From contig CM054167.1 of the NCBI GenBank assembly GCA_028751875.1, forward strand, positions 18,336,604-18,400,603: a stretch of DNA of 64,000 bases. The letters run 5' to 3'. The position numbers were made by a program, and so were the translations under genes. Positions 24,840 to 37,083 of this stretch are shown here, one piece after another; the stretch's first letter is position 1, and each line of letters starts with the position of its first letter. A model generated the notes under the pieces. It did no database searches. It was not told where the DNA came from and saw only the letters and a program-made list of their open reading frames with translations. This DNA is from Rapana venosa (lineage: Eukaryota > Mollusca > Gastropoda > Neogastropoda > Muricidae).

Positions 24840-25120
24840 AGGTGTGGGGGGGATACCTGATCTCTGTCTCTGATTATACTCACACAATCACAATCACACA
24901 CACACACACACACACGCACACACACACGTTCGCATACAAGCACCCACATAATCTATCTCTGCATTTATCTATTTGTGATTAAAGCCATTCTAGAAAGAAG
25001 CGTGAACGATTTGTCAAACATATTGAAATAGATAAAGTTGATGGTAAAGTTGACCAGAACGTTAATGGGAATGATGAAGGGAAAGTTCTCCATACATAAG
25101 GAACATCTTTGTTAAGTGAT
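24840..25120. other. CA microsatellite and unique sequence
   Basis: (CA)n at 24893-24930, then non-repetitive sequence. No gene seen. Confidence 0.5.
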
Positions 25121-25124
25121 TAGA

Positions 25125-25290
25125 AATGGGACCACTGATCTAAGGGTGCAGGTTCAAGTCTGAACAAGTGGAATTTTCCTCCTGAAATTAACGTTGGCTA
25201 TGATTCCATTCTCTTACAATTCCAAATGAGACTATAAACTGATGTCCCATATGCAAACACATGCAGATTATCTTGCACACCACGCGCGCG
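25125..25290 (+). mobile_element. SINE family B fragment, diverged
   Basis: TTAAGTGATTAGAAATGG and GCAGGTTCAAGTCTGA resemble an A/B-box head. They are followed by AATGAGACTATAAACTGATG and AACACATGCAGATTATCTTG, then a (CG)n(CA)n run. Confidence 0.6.
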
Positions 25291-25369
25291 CGCGCGCACA
25301 CACACACACACACACACTAAAACCCTGACCTTTCGTTTTACAGACCACCTACAGTGGGTGCAGTGGTAT

Positions 25370-25445
25370 GAATTTTCTTTCGTTCTTCAGCTACTATTCC
25401 GAGGTTTACCAATGGTAAGATTTTACATAATGAACAGAACAGAGC
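25370..25445 (-). mobile_element. SINE family A fragment
   Basis: TTCAGCTACTATTCCGAGGT and TTACCAATGGTAAGATTTT match the reverse of the 3' part of family A. Confidence 0.6.
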
Positions 25446-25449
25446 ATCA

Positions 25450-25985
25450 TTTATTGTCATGGAAGCCAGAGGGCCTATAGGCAGAAGTAAACAAATTTGT
25501 CCGGAAAAGTCTCGGAAGATGTATGCAATCGAAATCATACTTTACTAATGGTTCTAGGAGCTCGCCCTATTGTGCTAAATCACTTAGAACCAGATTATTG
25601 AAACAAAGTTGCTGGACTGGTGCAATTGATTGTTGTACCTCTTCTGGCATTTTGCTTTGTAAAGCATGAAGCAGCATACAAGCATCCAAAACAAATGCAT
25701 CATATATAATTCTACACATATAATTACAGTCTTTTTTTTCTCTCGGGGTGCCTGTATATCCACCACGCATTATATTTAAATCGTGAGCCCTTACTCGCTT
25801 ATAAAGGGCTTGTTTGTGGGATAGATCTGTGTCTGCAGTTAGATAAAATTAATATTCTAGGTGATAAGAAGTCTTTTTGGCTTTGTTGTAACATTGAAGT
25901 CTGCTTGTTGTTGTTTTCCCCCTCAGAACTTTACATATTAGATATATAATTAGAACAATTTTTGGAGGGGTTCTAATTGGTGCAA
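25450..25985. other. No feature seen
   Basis: Unique AT-rich sequence. Overlapping minus-strand ORFs near 25567-25770 have no recognisable domain. Confidence 0.4.
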
Positions 25986-25989
25986 AATA

Positions 25990-27028
25990 AATTTAAGCAA
26001 TTCCTTCAAAACTAGAATGTGGAGTCCCACAAGGATCAGTTCTGGGCCCTGTCCTGTTCACTCTCTACACTGTTCCACTCTCATACATAATAAACCGTCA
26101 CCAGATCAACCATCATTTCTATGCTGATGACTCTCAGATTCAAAGCAGTGACACTCCTGAAAATCTGCCTTCTCTCTTGACAAATATGTCACTTTGCCTT
26201 AAAGACATTCAAAACTGGATGATACAAAACAAGTTACAGCTAAATGCAGATAAAACCGAAGCCATGATTATAGGGACCAAACAAACTCTCTTCCATCACA
26301 ACAGATTCAATAGAATTTGGCAGTACATCAGTTCCGCTATTCACTGCAGTTAAGTATCTAGGTGTTGTTATTGACAACACACTCTCTATGCAAAAATTCA
26401 ACACCCAGACCTGTCAGTCCTGCTACTATCAATTACGGCCTATAAGTGCAATCCGAAAGTACCTGTCCACTAATGCAACATCCAAACTTGTCACATCTCT
26501 TATTCTTTCACGTCTGGACTATTGTAATTCTCTTTTGGCTGGTCTGCCAGCATCATCTATCCACTCCCTTCAACGCAAACAAAACTCTGCAGCTCGATTA
26601 GTCCTCAAAAAGAAAAAATCTGAGCATATTACTCCACTCCTGCAATCTCTCCACTGGTTGCCTGTGCCACAGAGAGTAAAGTACAAGATCAGTACCCTCT
26701 GTTACAAATGTCTCCACAAAACAGCACCCTCCTACCTCTGTGAATGTCTTCACCTGTACACTCCTTGTTCCCTCCGCTCTGCTGCAGATACCTTGGGCTT
26801 ACGAATATCTAAATTCAACCAATCCACTGTTTGCCGTCACTCTTTCTCTATTTCTGGTCCATCAATCTGGAATGACCTCCCTCTCTCCCTTCGTGAAAAG
26901 CCTACTTACGACAGCTTTAAATCCAGCCTCAAAACATACCTATTTCAAACCTAAGATTTTTCCCTCTTGTTTCATCTCATATCTGTCCCTGCCTTTAAAG
27001 CCAAAATTCCATCACCCTGCTGAAATGT

Positions 27029-27066
<38 letters not shown>

Positions 27067-27195
27067 ATTTGAATTTGTTAGAATATTGTTAATCATTTTT
27101 GGTTGCTTGTGTGGGAGCGGGTTGAATGGAAGCGCTTTGATTTGTAATTGCAAGATATAGCGCTCTATAAATTCGATATATTATTATTATTTACT
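25990..27195 (+). mobile_element. L2/CR1-like LINE, 3' half
   Basis: The longest LINE copy here. Conceptual frames give the end of the reverse transcriptase: GVPQGSVLGPVLFTLYTVP, FYADDSQ (the YADD catalytic box), KLQLNADKTEAMIIGTKQ. After one frameshift comes a 188-codon frame at 26388-26954 with [17 protein letters not shown] and LHWLPVPQRVKYKIS, ending KTYLFQT. The 3' UTR holds a GT run and ends in AAGATATAGCGCTCTATAAA plus ATT triplets. It is 5'-truncated and frameshifted, so inactive. Confidence 0.92.
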
Positions 27196-27364
27196 AAGTG
27201 TTGATTGATTGTTTCAAGTGTCCTTGCTATAATTATGTTATGAAGAGCATTTTTTAACAAACGATATTGAAGGAGCTTTAACTATATCCTTTTGGTTCAG
27301 CATAACATTGAACAATCTTTTTGTGCAAGTACTTTGATATGCATCCAAGAAATGTAGGTATACC

Positions 27365-28262
27365 TTCTGCTACCTAGGAGAGATGATGAGCTGCGAAGCA
27401 AAATCTGAGTAAGCTGTCAGAACCAGGATTGTGAGTGCTTGGAAGAAATGGAAAGAATTGGCAAGTCTGCTCGGAAATCAGAAAATCCCATTGGAGAGAC
27501 GCTGTCTGATATACAAGGCCTGCATCAGACCTGTTCGGGGACGGGATAGCTCAGTGGTCGGAGCACTCGCTTTCCCCCAGCCAAGTTAAGCAGCATTGAG
27601 CGTGGTTACCAGTTGGATGGGTGACCGTTTGCGCGCCTTGGCTTCAGTACAGTTTCCCCAGTTCACCCAGCTGTAAATGGGTACCTGCCCTCTTTAGGGT
27701 CAGGGAAGGTAAAGCAGCGAGGGAGAGGAGATGGGCGCCGCCCTCAATATGCTGGCCCTAGAGAAGTGAGGTCTCTGACGCCTCGCTCCCCTACGACCTT
27801 ATCGGTTATGGGACTCCTTTACCTTTACCTTACCTGTATGGTTCGGAGACGTGGGTTTTCACAAAAACCGTCGAACGTTTGTTGAAGAGCTGTGAAAACC
27901 GATTGCTACGCTACATGACAAAGATCAAATGGGGGAAGACAGGATCACGAACAAAGAACTATGGAGAATGTGCAAAGTTGATGATCTGAAGTCTGTAGCT
28001 AGTAGCAATAGACTGCGCCGGTTTGGGCACGTTCAACGGAAAGCAGATCACCACATCATAAAACGAGCAATGAACTTCGTAGTGGATGGAAAGAGACCAA
28101 AGGGAAGACCTAGCAAGACCTGGGCTGCCTGTATTGCAGATGATTTTAGAGAAAGGGGCATAAATAAGGAGGAAGCTCAAAACAGAGAGATGGAGAAGGC
28201 TCATCAATGTCAAACCTCCCTTGGGAGAAACATGACAAAAAAGGAAGAAGAAGAAATGTAGG
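27365..28262 (+). mobile_element. LINE 3' ORF remnant, split by a SINE C
   Basis: Before the SINE: CYLGEMMSCEAKSE, ASLLGNQKIPLERRCLIYKA, CIRPV. After it: LYGSETWVFTKTVERLLKS, then in another frame SSNRLRRFGHVQRKADHH and GKRPKGRPSKTWAACIADD. These match the C-terminal region of endonuclease/reverse-transcriptase LINEs (LYGSETW, RRFGHVxR and GRPxxTW motifs). The tail is AAGAAGAAGAAATG. At least two frameshifts are present. Confidence 0.85.
27537..27831 (+). mobile_element. SINE family C inserted in a LINE ORF
   Basis: A near-identical copy of the chimeric tRNA/5S-like SINE. It is flanked by ACCTGT on both sides (27529-27534 and 27832-27837). Removing it restores the LINE reading CIRPV...LYGSETW, so this insertion is directly demonstrable. 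Confidence 0.92.
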
Positions 28263-28264
28263 TA

Positions 28265-28540
28265 TACCTTCAATCCCGAAAGACTGCGCTCCACATGTTT
28301 ATTCTGGTACAGCATCTGCTGTGACTGGCCAGTGACAGTCCAATGTGCGAATGACAGAGGACACAGATGAAGTCTTGTCGCTGGTCTGTCTGCCTGAGCT
28401 GCAGCCTTTCTTCTCATTCTCTTTGCCTCGTGCTGTTGAGCAAGAGTCTCTTTGAAGTTTGAACTGAAAGAGACCTTTCTGCACAACCTGTCTCCAGGCT
28501 GACCATTCGAGGGCTGTTGCTTCCCAGTTGTTCTTCCAAA
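28265..28540 (-). mobile_element. LINE C-terminal fragment
   Basis: Minus-strand frames read EWSAWRQVVQKGLFQFKL and, in a neighbouring frame, RMRRKAAAQADRPATRLHLC. These are typical of the extreme C-terminus of RTE-type or related LINE ORFs, before a C2H2-like tail. Frameshifted. Confidence 0.75.
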
Positions 28541-28542
28541 AG

Positions 28543-28642
28543 ATGGCACGGGTTCTAACATGCTCAAGATGTTCTGCGTGCAGTCGCACATGGGGCCTTG
28601 GTTTATAGTCCCATCTGAAAAACTTTGACATTCTTTGTTTAA
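28543..28642 (-). mobile_element. SINE family B fragment
   Basis: GGCACGGGTTCTAACATG, AAGATGTTCTGCGTGCAGTC and TATAGTCCCATCTGAAAAAC match the reverse core of family B. Confidence 0.75.
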
Positions 28643-28644
28643 CA

Positions 28645-29480
28645 TTTTAAATTATAAAAATTAAAATTTTAATCTAAGTCCACATGCGTGCACATGTATG
28701 TTTGTTTTGCAGTGTACTTTTTCTCTATTTTATTGTTACGGATTGTCGTAATAATGTTGGGTGTTAAATATTATTGATAAATTTGTTTTTGTTCCTAAAA
28801 GATAGCTGGGTGTAAAAAAGCAAATGCATTGCTTATTAAATATACCATATGGAACACACACACATTATTGATAGTCTTACATGGTTATTGTCTTTACAAT
28901 TAATTATCGTTGAAACACAATGCAGTAAAAGAGAATCCACTTGGAAATCCATTAAAGTAAAAGGGCATTGGTACTACTGTATTATTTCCATTTTTGAATG
29001 TCCATAAAAACATATTTTGTTCCCAGGTAAAACTGGGTTGGCTAGCAATAGAGACACAGAGAGAGAAAAAGATAAAAACAATAAGAGACAGATTGAGATG
29101 TAGGAAATCTGTGAGTGAGAAAGTGTGTGCACGTGCGTGCTTGAGTGTGTGTGTGTGTGTGTGTGTAACTGTAAGACAGGCACACAAAGAAGGGGAGAAA
29201 GAGAATGAAAGAAAGAGAATGATGACAATGAGAAACAAAAGTCTGAAGATTTGTGTGTGTGCTTGAAAGAGAGAGAGAGGCAGAAAGTGACCAGGAAAAG
29301 GAGAGGGAGAGCGAGACAAAGTGAAAGAGAGGGGGTGAAATACACACACAGACACCGAGTTCATCCAGCAAAAAGTTAAACTGATCGCATGATTTTTTTC
29401 TTCTTCTTTTATTTTCAAAAAAGAGAACAGTTTTTCAAATCCCTGTCAGTTTGACATACCATATCTGACTTATGCAATCA
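28645..29480. other. GA-rich low-complexity sequence
   Basis: AT-rich sequence to about 29030, then GA-rich tracts with a GT run (29141-29167). ORFs on both strands are compositional artefacts. Confidence 0.5.
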
Positions 29481-29484
29481 GCTC

Positions 29485-29592
29485 GGTGTGAACAGAGGAC
29501 AAAATTTACAAAACCGCATACACACGGGGACTGGATGTAAAAAAGCACATAAAGTGCTCATTCCATTATCCTCAATATAAAAGAATTTTTTT
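29485..29592 (+). mobile_element. SINE family B 3' part
   Basis: GGACAAAATTTACAAAACCG, CACACGGGGACTGGATGTAA and CATTCCATTATCCTCAATATA: the intact 3' half with its AT-rich tail. Confidence 0.82.
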
Positions 29593-29594
29593 AT

Positions 29595-31375
29595 ATTTAA
29601 AAAAAAATTATAGCCAAAAAATTTACCCAAATAACGTTCTTGGTAGAAAGACATCTCTATGCGACCCTCACCCTGCTAGCACATGCTCTGCATTTTCCCT
29701 TCCTATTAATCTGGAGGCTTGGATACGGTGCAGGTGTCTGACACCTAACTCCCCAACAACCCCATAGGTTATGGGAACATGAGTTAAAGTATGAGTGAAA
29801 GTGCTCTCCCAGACTTTAGTATGAAGTAATGGCCGCCATGTGTGACTGTAAGGCAGCCCTGATAATACCTTCTGGAAACTGAAGGGCATAAGTCAGATAG
29901 GGTTAAGTGTGATGCGGCTCAGGGAGAGTTTTGCATTATGTCTTATTACATTCTCACTGCTGTAAAAGCTTGAAACATTCACAAAAATTCAGAATACTGT
30001 AAGTAATGTGAAAGATGGATACCCAAAAAAATCCCCAACTTCTATATCTATCAGAATGCATGGACATATCTATTGCAGACAACAAGATGAAATTTTAAAC
30101 AAACAAACAAACAAAAAGACTAACAAACTTACTTCTGCTATATCTCTTTATTACAATGCATGGACATATAATTATACCACCACTCATTCTAATCACACAC
30201 CCCCCCCCCCCCAAAAAAAAAAAACACCCAAAAAAACCCCAACAACATACACTGTATACTCACACTAACTGAAAATTGTTTTTAAAAAAAGACTTAAAAA
30301 ATAAAAATGGATACATCTTTACAAATCAAATATACATGAAAGCATGTGCACAAAAGAAAAACACGCACTCACACATGTATGTACACTTTTAACACTACAA
30401 TGAGTATTTTTTTATTTTTAAAAACAACCCACACAAACAACAAAAAAGGGACAACATAAACACACACAAAACCCCAACAAACAAAACCAGAATGATCAAT
30501 TCAAACACTTCCGTGACAAACATAAGTTTTCATGTGCACATGTTACAACATCAATTCTTTACTCAGATCCAACAAGAGGATTTCTGCAGAATAAAATGGC
30601 AGGGGAGGTGGGGGGAGGGGGGTAACAGTAAACAGTTGGAGAGCACCATTGGAATGGACATTTTCTGAGTAACACATGGTCTTCTGCATCACACAAAAAA
30701 ACAACCCAATAATTGAGTATTAGTTATTTTGTAATGAGTCACAAGAGAAACTTTTTTTGTTTTGCTGCCTCATCTTCTGTGACGTCCCCTGTCCTGCTGT
30801 TCCCACGCCGCTCATTCCAATCTCCCCGCCACAGCCAGACCCAGATTTGTTATGTCTCATCCTCACAGGGTTGGAAGTCCACAGGGAGCCCATCAATAGC
30901 AGGCCGCCGTGGGGCCACCAGCCAGAGGGGCCCTGCACTGCTGCTGGGTCGCTTTGGTGGTGTTCAGTGGTGCCTGTTCTGAGCTAACATATGCAGAACA
31001 CCACCTACTAAGCCCCCTACTAACGACAGTATTAGTTCAGTCGCAGAGCCAGACTTAGTGAGTTGCCCACCTGAGATGGCAACCGCCACAACGTCCCTCC
31101 AACGACCATACCTCATGAACCCCCAACCCCAAAGGCCCTGACACAAACTCACCTCAGGCACAGAAGTGTATGGGGGAAACCGAATCTGAAGTCACCATGA
31201 GACCAGAGCAACTGGGACCACCAAATCAGAGGTGTCACAAGAGAAACTTATTCATCACACACACAAATCCCACTTTAAATCAAAAGACACAATCTCCATT
31301 CCACCACCTTCCCTGCACTGTAAAAGCAATCAGAGGTCAACACTCCGAAAAAAGACACAACCTTCCCTCAAAACA
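29595..31375. other. No gene seen; AC-rich low-complexity tracts
   Basis: A-rich and CA-rich sequence. Overlapping ORFs at 30.7-31.2 kb have no recognisable domain or convincing splice pair. CACAAGAGAAACTT occurs at 30739 and 31237. Confidence 0.4.
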
Positions 31376-31399
31376 CACCATGACATAGGATTATCACAG

Positions 31400-31530
31400 C
31401 GTTTTCAACACATTGAGATCTACACATGTCAATACCAATACCATTCCAAGCAACAGAAGATTGTGCTGCATTGTTTTCAACACATTGAGATCCACGTGTC
31501 CAAACAACTGAAGATTGTGCTGCATTGTGT
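31400..31530. repeat. Short tandem duplication
   Basis: GTTTTCAACACATTGAGATC and GAAGATTGTGCTGCATTGT each occur twice at a spacing of about 70 bp. Confidence 0.75.
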
Positions 31531-31799
31531 GTGCCTTTACAAGTTCACCACATACCACGTGACGAGTTACGCAGACCTGCCTACCTACCCTGCACCTGGA
31601 GAGGGATGGGCTCCATGAGATTCAACTTCCCAAAGATACACTGCCTAGAAAATTCTGTGCAGTGTCCCAGCGACCGAGTCACTCTGCAAGGTGTTTGGGG
31701 AGAAAACAAGTCACAGCCTGTCTACCGACACTACAGACTGTTGTCAACAGGCACAGGAGAAGACTAAACACTATGCAGCCCCCCTTTCCCAGTCAGAGA

Positions 31800-32625
31800 A
31801 CACACAAATAAATAGAGAGAGAGAGGAAGAACTCGAACGATTTATTCACAGAAAGGCCATTGGCCCATACATGAAGGGGGGTTGCCAAACTGCTTAGTAT
31901 TTTAGTGAGAAAAATAAGGAAGCACAAAAAACACAAACAACCCAAAATGTTATTGTATAACCACAACCACCACAACAAAAATCAGTTACAACAAATATGA
32001 CTTGAGAAACCAAGATATCTCTTACTCTAAAGGCTTTACACAAATATAAAGCAAGGCTGCGCACAATCTCAGGGTGACTAGATGCGATGAGTAAACAGAA
32101 TCTAAATAAATTAGGCTGCCTACTATACTTTACCGGACTGTAATTCTGTCTTACATCTTCTAATGCTGGACAGCACAGCACAAAATGAACATCTTCCACT
32201 GTTTGCTTACATAATGGGCATAGCAACCTGAGATCATCATGTTCTATATATCTAAATTTATGAACATTTATGTCTAATACACCAAGTCTAAACTTAGACA
32301 TAATTCTTTTCAAATGTATGTCTATATCAAGCTTTAGATAAGGTTTGACATTGTGTGAAACTATAAATTGTCTGTACATTTGAAATCTTTCACTGCTTTG
32401 TATATGACCACTCCACTGCTGCCAACAGCAGTCAATCAATCTTTGCCTGAAAACCTTGATAAACTCTCTACAATTTCTAACACCTTGATTGAGCCAAACA
32501 AACCCAAGTTCACATAAACAGGTGCGCATTTGTGAAGCCCAGGTGTTTTTCCCCTTTACATCTAGATCATAGAGCATCTTGTAAGACTTAAAAGGTAACC
32601 TGCACTCACCCATATGCAAAATCTA
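31800..32625 (-). mobile_element. LINE 3' end with zinc-binding C-terminus
   Basis: A 241-codon minus-strand frame contains RRDC-free but typical LINE C-terminal sequence: CELGFVWLNQGVRNCREF, MSKFRLGVLDINVHKFRY and LCPLCKQTVEDVHFVLCCP. This is the CPxC...H...CP arrangement found after the reverse transcriptase in many LINEs. It is followed by a 3' segment (on the plus strand GATTTATTCACAGAAAGGCC) that recurs at 38.96 kb. 5'-truncated. Confidence 0.82.
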
Positions 32626-32764
32626 ATGCATCTTACAGCAGCATGTATGTTCAGTTTTCAGTTCTGAGACTGTCCATGTCTCTTCTAAGGTCACACATTT
32701 CTTCTTTCAGAGCACCAACAATGTCTGTCAACACCTGAACCTCTTTTCAAACTGTCCACTGTAT

Positions 32765-33320
32765 ACTTCGCGACATCAAGAACCGGATTAGCAAAGCAAG
32801 AAATGCTTACAGAAATCTGAACAATGTGTGGAAATCGTCCCAGTACAGCACCAGGACCAAAGACTATACCAGAGCTGTGTACTTTCCACCCTTTTGTATG
32901 GCTCGGAGTGCTGGAGGATGACTGAGAGTGACCTCAACAAACTATCCACATTCCACACGAAGAATCTCAGAAGAATCTTGCGCATCTTCTGGCCTGAGAC
33001 CATCTCCAACCAAGAACTTTTTGCCCGTTGCAACCAGGAAAGCATGGACATCATCATCATGCATAGGCGATGGAGATGGATAGGGCATATCTGCCGTCGG
33101 GAACAGGGAAACATCGCCCGAATAGCCCTCCACTGGACACCAGAGGGAAAACGCAAACGAGAATGACTCAAGAACACTTGGCGTCGGACTGTCGAAACAG
33201 AGCTGAAGACCTTCCAACATACCTGGGGAACCATTCAGAAGCTGGCCCAGGACAGACAGGAGCGGAGAACATTTGTTGCTGCCCTACGTGCCAATAAGGC
33301 ACAAAGGCATTGATGATGAT
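32765..33320 (+). mobile_element. LINE 3' ORF remnant with GAT tail
   Basis: Frames read RISKARNAYRNLNNVWKSS, then LYQSCVLSTLLYGSECW, LRRILRIFWPETISNQELF and RRWRWIGHICRREQGN, then ALHWTPEGKRKRE with a stop where related copies read G. It ends with GATGATGATGA. A related copy lies on the minus strand at 58.2 kb. At least two disruptions. Confidence 0.88.
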
Positions 33321-33324
33321 GACT

Positions 33325-34285
33325 GTATACTTCAACAGGTTTTCCAGCTTCTCTCTTTTGACTGTCATCGTGTTCAACGCACTTCCTGGAGAGTTGCTGC
33401 AGGAGAGGAATCCTGTCTGTGTTGTATGGTCGTACGCGTGTTGGCAGCCACCTCTGCACTGGTTTTGGTCCTACGGGAAGGCTTCCCTGCGACCTTCACC
33501 TGTCGTCAAGCTCGTTTGCCTCAGCTTGCGTCCTTGGCCAGTAGATTTAGGGGTGGGTGGGTCCAGGGTTGGTCTCCACACCGCAATAAAAGCCCCCCCC
33601 AAAATAGATAGGACACCGTCAAGCCCGCTTTTCAGCGTCAGGATGGAGGTATGCATGGCAGATTTGAATTCTGCCCGTTTCGACATGAAACGGGCAAATA
33701 CTGCCGCAAATGTCCCACAGACAGCCTTGTACAGTTGTACTGAGATTCCCGACCTTCTGATCTAACTACATGACAACAATGCAAAACTAAAACCACGTAG
33801 AACTAGTTACTAATTCACAAAAATACCAGAGCACTTTCAGTACGTCTTCTCCTTCACATCATGTGATGGGCCCCCAAGAGAGAGAGAGAGAGAGATAGAG
33901 AGAGCGAGCAATGGTAGTGGTAGGCAGGTCTTATGGCACAGATAGATTGGAGGTCACCAACGAACAAGAGTACGAAACCATCAGACAGCGAACAATTGGT
34001 ACACAGGAACATCTGCTGCCTCCAGAAGAAGAAAAGACAATTGTTGATCGCCGCGTCACAAGACCCGATAGTCTTGCTTGCCTCTCTTGTGCAAGGAACT
34101 GTTGAGGGAGGGAGAGAGACAAAGAGGCTGACAGAAGAAGCAGGGGACAGACATTGCTGCAGAATGTCATCGCATTTGCAGAGAGTGTCTGAGACCCAGG
34201 CTCTGGCAAGCAATCGACATAAAGTGAGGAATTACAAATAAATAGATAAAATATCCCCCATCCATAAAGTGAGGAATTAAAAAAT
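33325..34285. other. No gene seen
   Basis: Several overlapping ORFs on both strands (for example 33310-33765) but no domain, no consistent splice sites and a short GA run at 33876-33906. Confidence 0.4.
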
Positions 34286-34289
34286 AAAT

Positions 34290-34425
34290 AATTATCCCCC
34301 AGTTCCTTGGCTAGAGCTCTGAGGTTCACCAAATGGTGAGATTTTCTGCATGCAACCGTTTTTACCCACCATTAAGGTAGCCACATTCCGACTTCTGAGA
34401 CAGTGTCCAAGCGCGACACCCGTGT
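34290..34425 (-). mobile_element. SINE family A fragment
   Basis: CCTTGGCTAGAGCTCTGAGG, CACCAAATGGTGAGATTTT and AAGGTAGCCACATTCCGACT are the reverse of the family A 3' half. It adjoins a SINE B. Confidence 0.82.
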
Positions 34426-34435
34426 GCATCCATTT

Positions 34436-34710
34436 TTAAAATGTTGTCATCTGTTCCTACTAGCACAAAATGGCCCACTCTTCCAAAAGGAGTAACAGGT
34501 TTTTAACGTGTGGACAAGATGTTCTGCATGTGTTTGCACACGGGGTCATGGTGTATAGTCTCATCCAAAGGACTTTTTCGGGGTAAAGCAGAGTCAGAAC
34601 TAACATTTTAACTCCAGGGTAAAAATTCCTGAAAACGGGCACCACCTCTGTGGTGGCTCGACCCTGGACGGTCAGATCACAAGCACAATGCAACTCTAAC
34701 CACAAAGCTT

Positions 34711-34715
<5 letters not shown>
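34436..34715 (-). mobile_element. SINE family B, near full length
   Basis: CATCTGTTCCTACTAGCACA, AAGATGTTCTGCATGTGTTT, TATAGTCTCATCCAAAGGAC, then a head (GGTGGCTCGACCCTGGACGG and CTAACCACAAAGCTTC, reverse of B and A boxes). It is followed by a C tract of about 26 bp. Confidence 0.85.
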
Positions 34716-34743
<28 letters not shown>

Positions 34744-34869
34744 ACACCCCCCCTCCTAAATGTAGGAGTTTAAACAGTGAACTGTTCAGTGCTGTGGCTT
34801 AGCAACTCCCAAAAGGAGAGAAGGGGAAAAAAAGCGTTTCCACCTGCAGCCCTTTCCTAGGCTACCCGC

Positions 34870-35170
34870 TCACTGCAACACACAGGCCGCTGCCTCTTCC
34901 TCTTCCTTGTCGCCGTTCTCGTCAGCGATGAACACAAACTCCTCTGGCGTGTCCTCGTCCTCCTCTGCTTGCAGCGTCGATTCCTCCTGGACCGAGGGTT
35001 CAACCTGTTCAAAGTGGTTCTCCACCAGGTCTTCGCTGATCCCGTCCTCCCAAGGCTCTGGAGGTGATGCTCTCGGTGATGCTGTCTCTCGGGCAGCTCT
35101 GTAGGCAGCTCTCTGGCAGTACCCCACATGGTTCTTCAGCTCCATGAAGATTTTAGTCTTCTCCCCAGCG
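34870..35170 (-). CDS. Unrecognised gene, exon 5 (last coding exon)
   Basis: The acceptor CCCCCCAACAG precedes AGEKTKIFMELKNHVGYCQR. The frame ends with an acidic tail and a TGA at 34870-34872. The first base completes a serine codon split with exon 4. Confidence 0.78.
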
Positions 35171-37031
35171 CTGTTGGGGGGAAAAAATACAACAACAAAA
35201 AACCCAATAAATACTAGGTTGAATTCTTAACTGAAAAACTTTGGGGGGGGGATAAATAATAAATGCTAATGAAAGTTGTTCTTTAGCTGTAAGAGTATTA
35301 TAAAAGCCTTCTTAATACTGTTGAAAAAAAAAAAAAACCAAAACAGGAGGGGGTTCATATTTTTTGTTTTGTTTTTCTTAATAAAAATTCTCAAAGAAAT
35401 AAAAAAAAAAAAAATTATGAAAGAAAAGACAGGAGTAAGATAGGGTTGAATAACTAAAGCAGAAAGACAAATGCTTCAGAAGTAAAAAAAAAAATAAATG
35501 CAAAAGTCAGGGAGAGACGGGTTGACATTTCTAAATAAAACATGAACAGGGAAGTTATGAGCAAGAAGAGAAATGTTTAATCAAAAGATTTTAAAGGTAA
35601 TGATGCCCCGTCTTTCCATTCCTCGGCTAGACTTCCAAGGTTCATCAATCATGAGATTTTTGCATATGCGACCATTTTTACCCACCATTATGGCATTCAG
35701 GTAGCCGCATTCCAACTTTGGGGACAAAGTGATGATTGATATGAAGGGTTTCTGACTTTGGGGACAAAGTGATGCTTGAAAAACTAGCAACATTTTTCTA
35801 TCGGCTATGTTTCTTTGGTCACGTCAAAAAGTTCTATACGACTTTCACACTAATAAAGTATTAGAAATCTGAATATCACCCCCCCCCCCCCCCCCCCCCC
35901 CAAAAAAAAACCCAACCCACAACCCCCCCCTCTCCAAAAAAACCCACCCCACCCCACTTCTTTCTGGGGGCTCTTTCAGTATAAATAGCATCCCCACCGT
36001 TTGCAGACATTCTGGGCTAGAAATTTCCCCTTTTCTATCACTCTTTTTCATTATCTTTCTACCCCCCCCCCCCCCCCCCTTCTTATTTTCTGCCTTCCCA
36101 ATCCATTCTCTTTTATTTTTCAAAAAAAAAAAAAAAAAAGCCAAGCCAATCTGACAAATATGTGCATGCAGATTTTGCTGCAAGTTGCTCTGAAGTTGGA
36201 CTGTCTTGGTGGCGTGACCAGCGGGAAGGCCTCCTGCAGAGTTCAGTTACATGCCCAGGGTAAAAAGACCAGGAGAAACTGTATCGTTTTGTATATTTAT
36301 ACCACTTTTTAAAGTAATGACAAGAGTTCTCTCCGCATGAAATTTTAGACAGCTCTCCCAGGGAAGAGTGTGTCACCATAAGAGCAGCGCCACTTTTGGG
36401 AGGGGGGGGGGGTCTTTTCCTGTCTGCATGCGCTTTTGTTGTTTTCTTGTATGATTTTTTTTTTATTTTTGTTCCTCGGCTACAGCTACATAAGGTTCAC
36501 CAATGGTGAGATTTTTTGTGTTTGCAACCGTCTCCCCCCCCCCCCCCCTTCATTTAGGTAACTGCATTCTGACTTCACATATGTCTAAACACGACATCTG
36601 TATGACTATGTATGCGGTTTGGAAATTTTGTCACCTGTTCCTACCGTCATCAAATGGCCTACTCTTCCAAAAAGTGGAACGGGATTTTAACATGTGTGCA
36701 AGATATTCTGCGTGCATTCAACGTGGGGCTTCAGTTTATAGTCTTACCTGGAGACTCTGACACTCACTTCAAATTTCTCACCAAACTAGGAAGAAAGGGT
36801 AAGGCTGGAAATCGAACCCAGAACCCCACAGTTTACTTTTTAGGCAGGAGAACGTCTTAACCATCCTGCCACTTTCCTCCTTGTATATATATATGCATTT
36901 ATTTCCTTATGAGGCTATGTGCCTATCATGTACAGCATTCATTCATATGCATCTCACCAAAAATGGAAGACGATGCAGAGAAAGGAAGAGTATGATTTAC
37001 CCTGCATTGACAATTCTCACTCACCTACACG

Positions 37032-37083
<52 letters not shown>

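Noticed and set aside
26388..26954. Host gene of 188 codons
   Set aside because: The protein matches the end of the LINE reverse-transcriptase ORF, and related copies lie at 18.7 and 24.5 kb.
30713..31767. Coding exons at 30.7-31.8 kb
   Set aside because: Overlapping ORFs on both strands with no recognisable domain, no consistent splice pairs and a local duplication. Support is too weak.
31894..32619. Host gene of 241 codons with a CPLC...H...CCP motif
   Set aside because: The motif and 3' end are those of a LINE C-terminus. The 3' segment is repeated at 38.96 kb.
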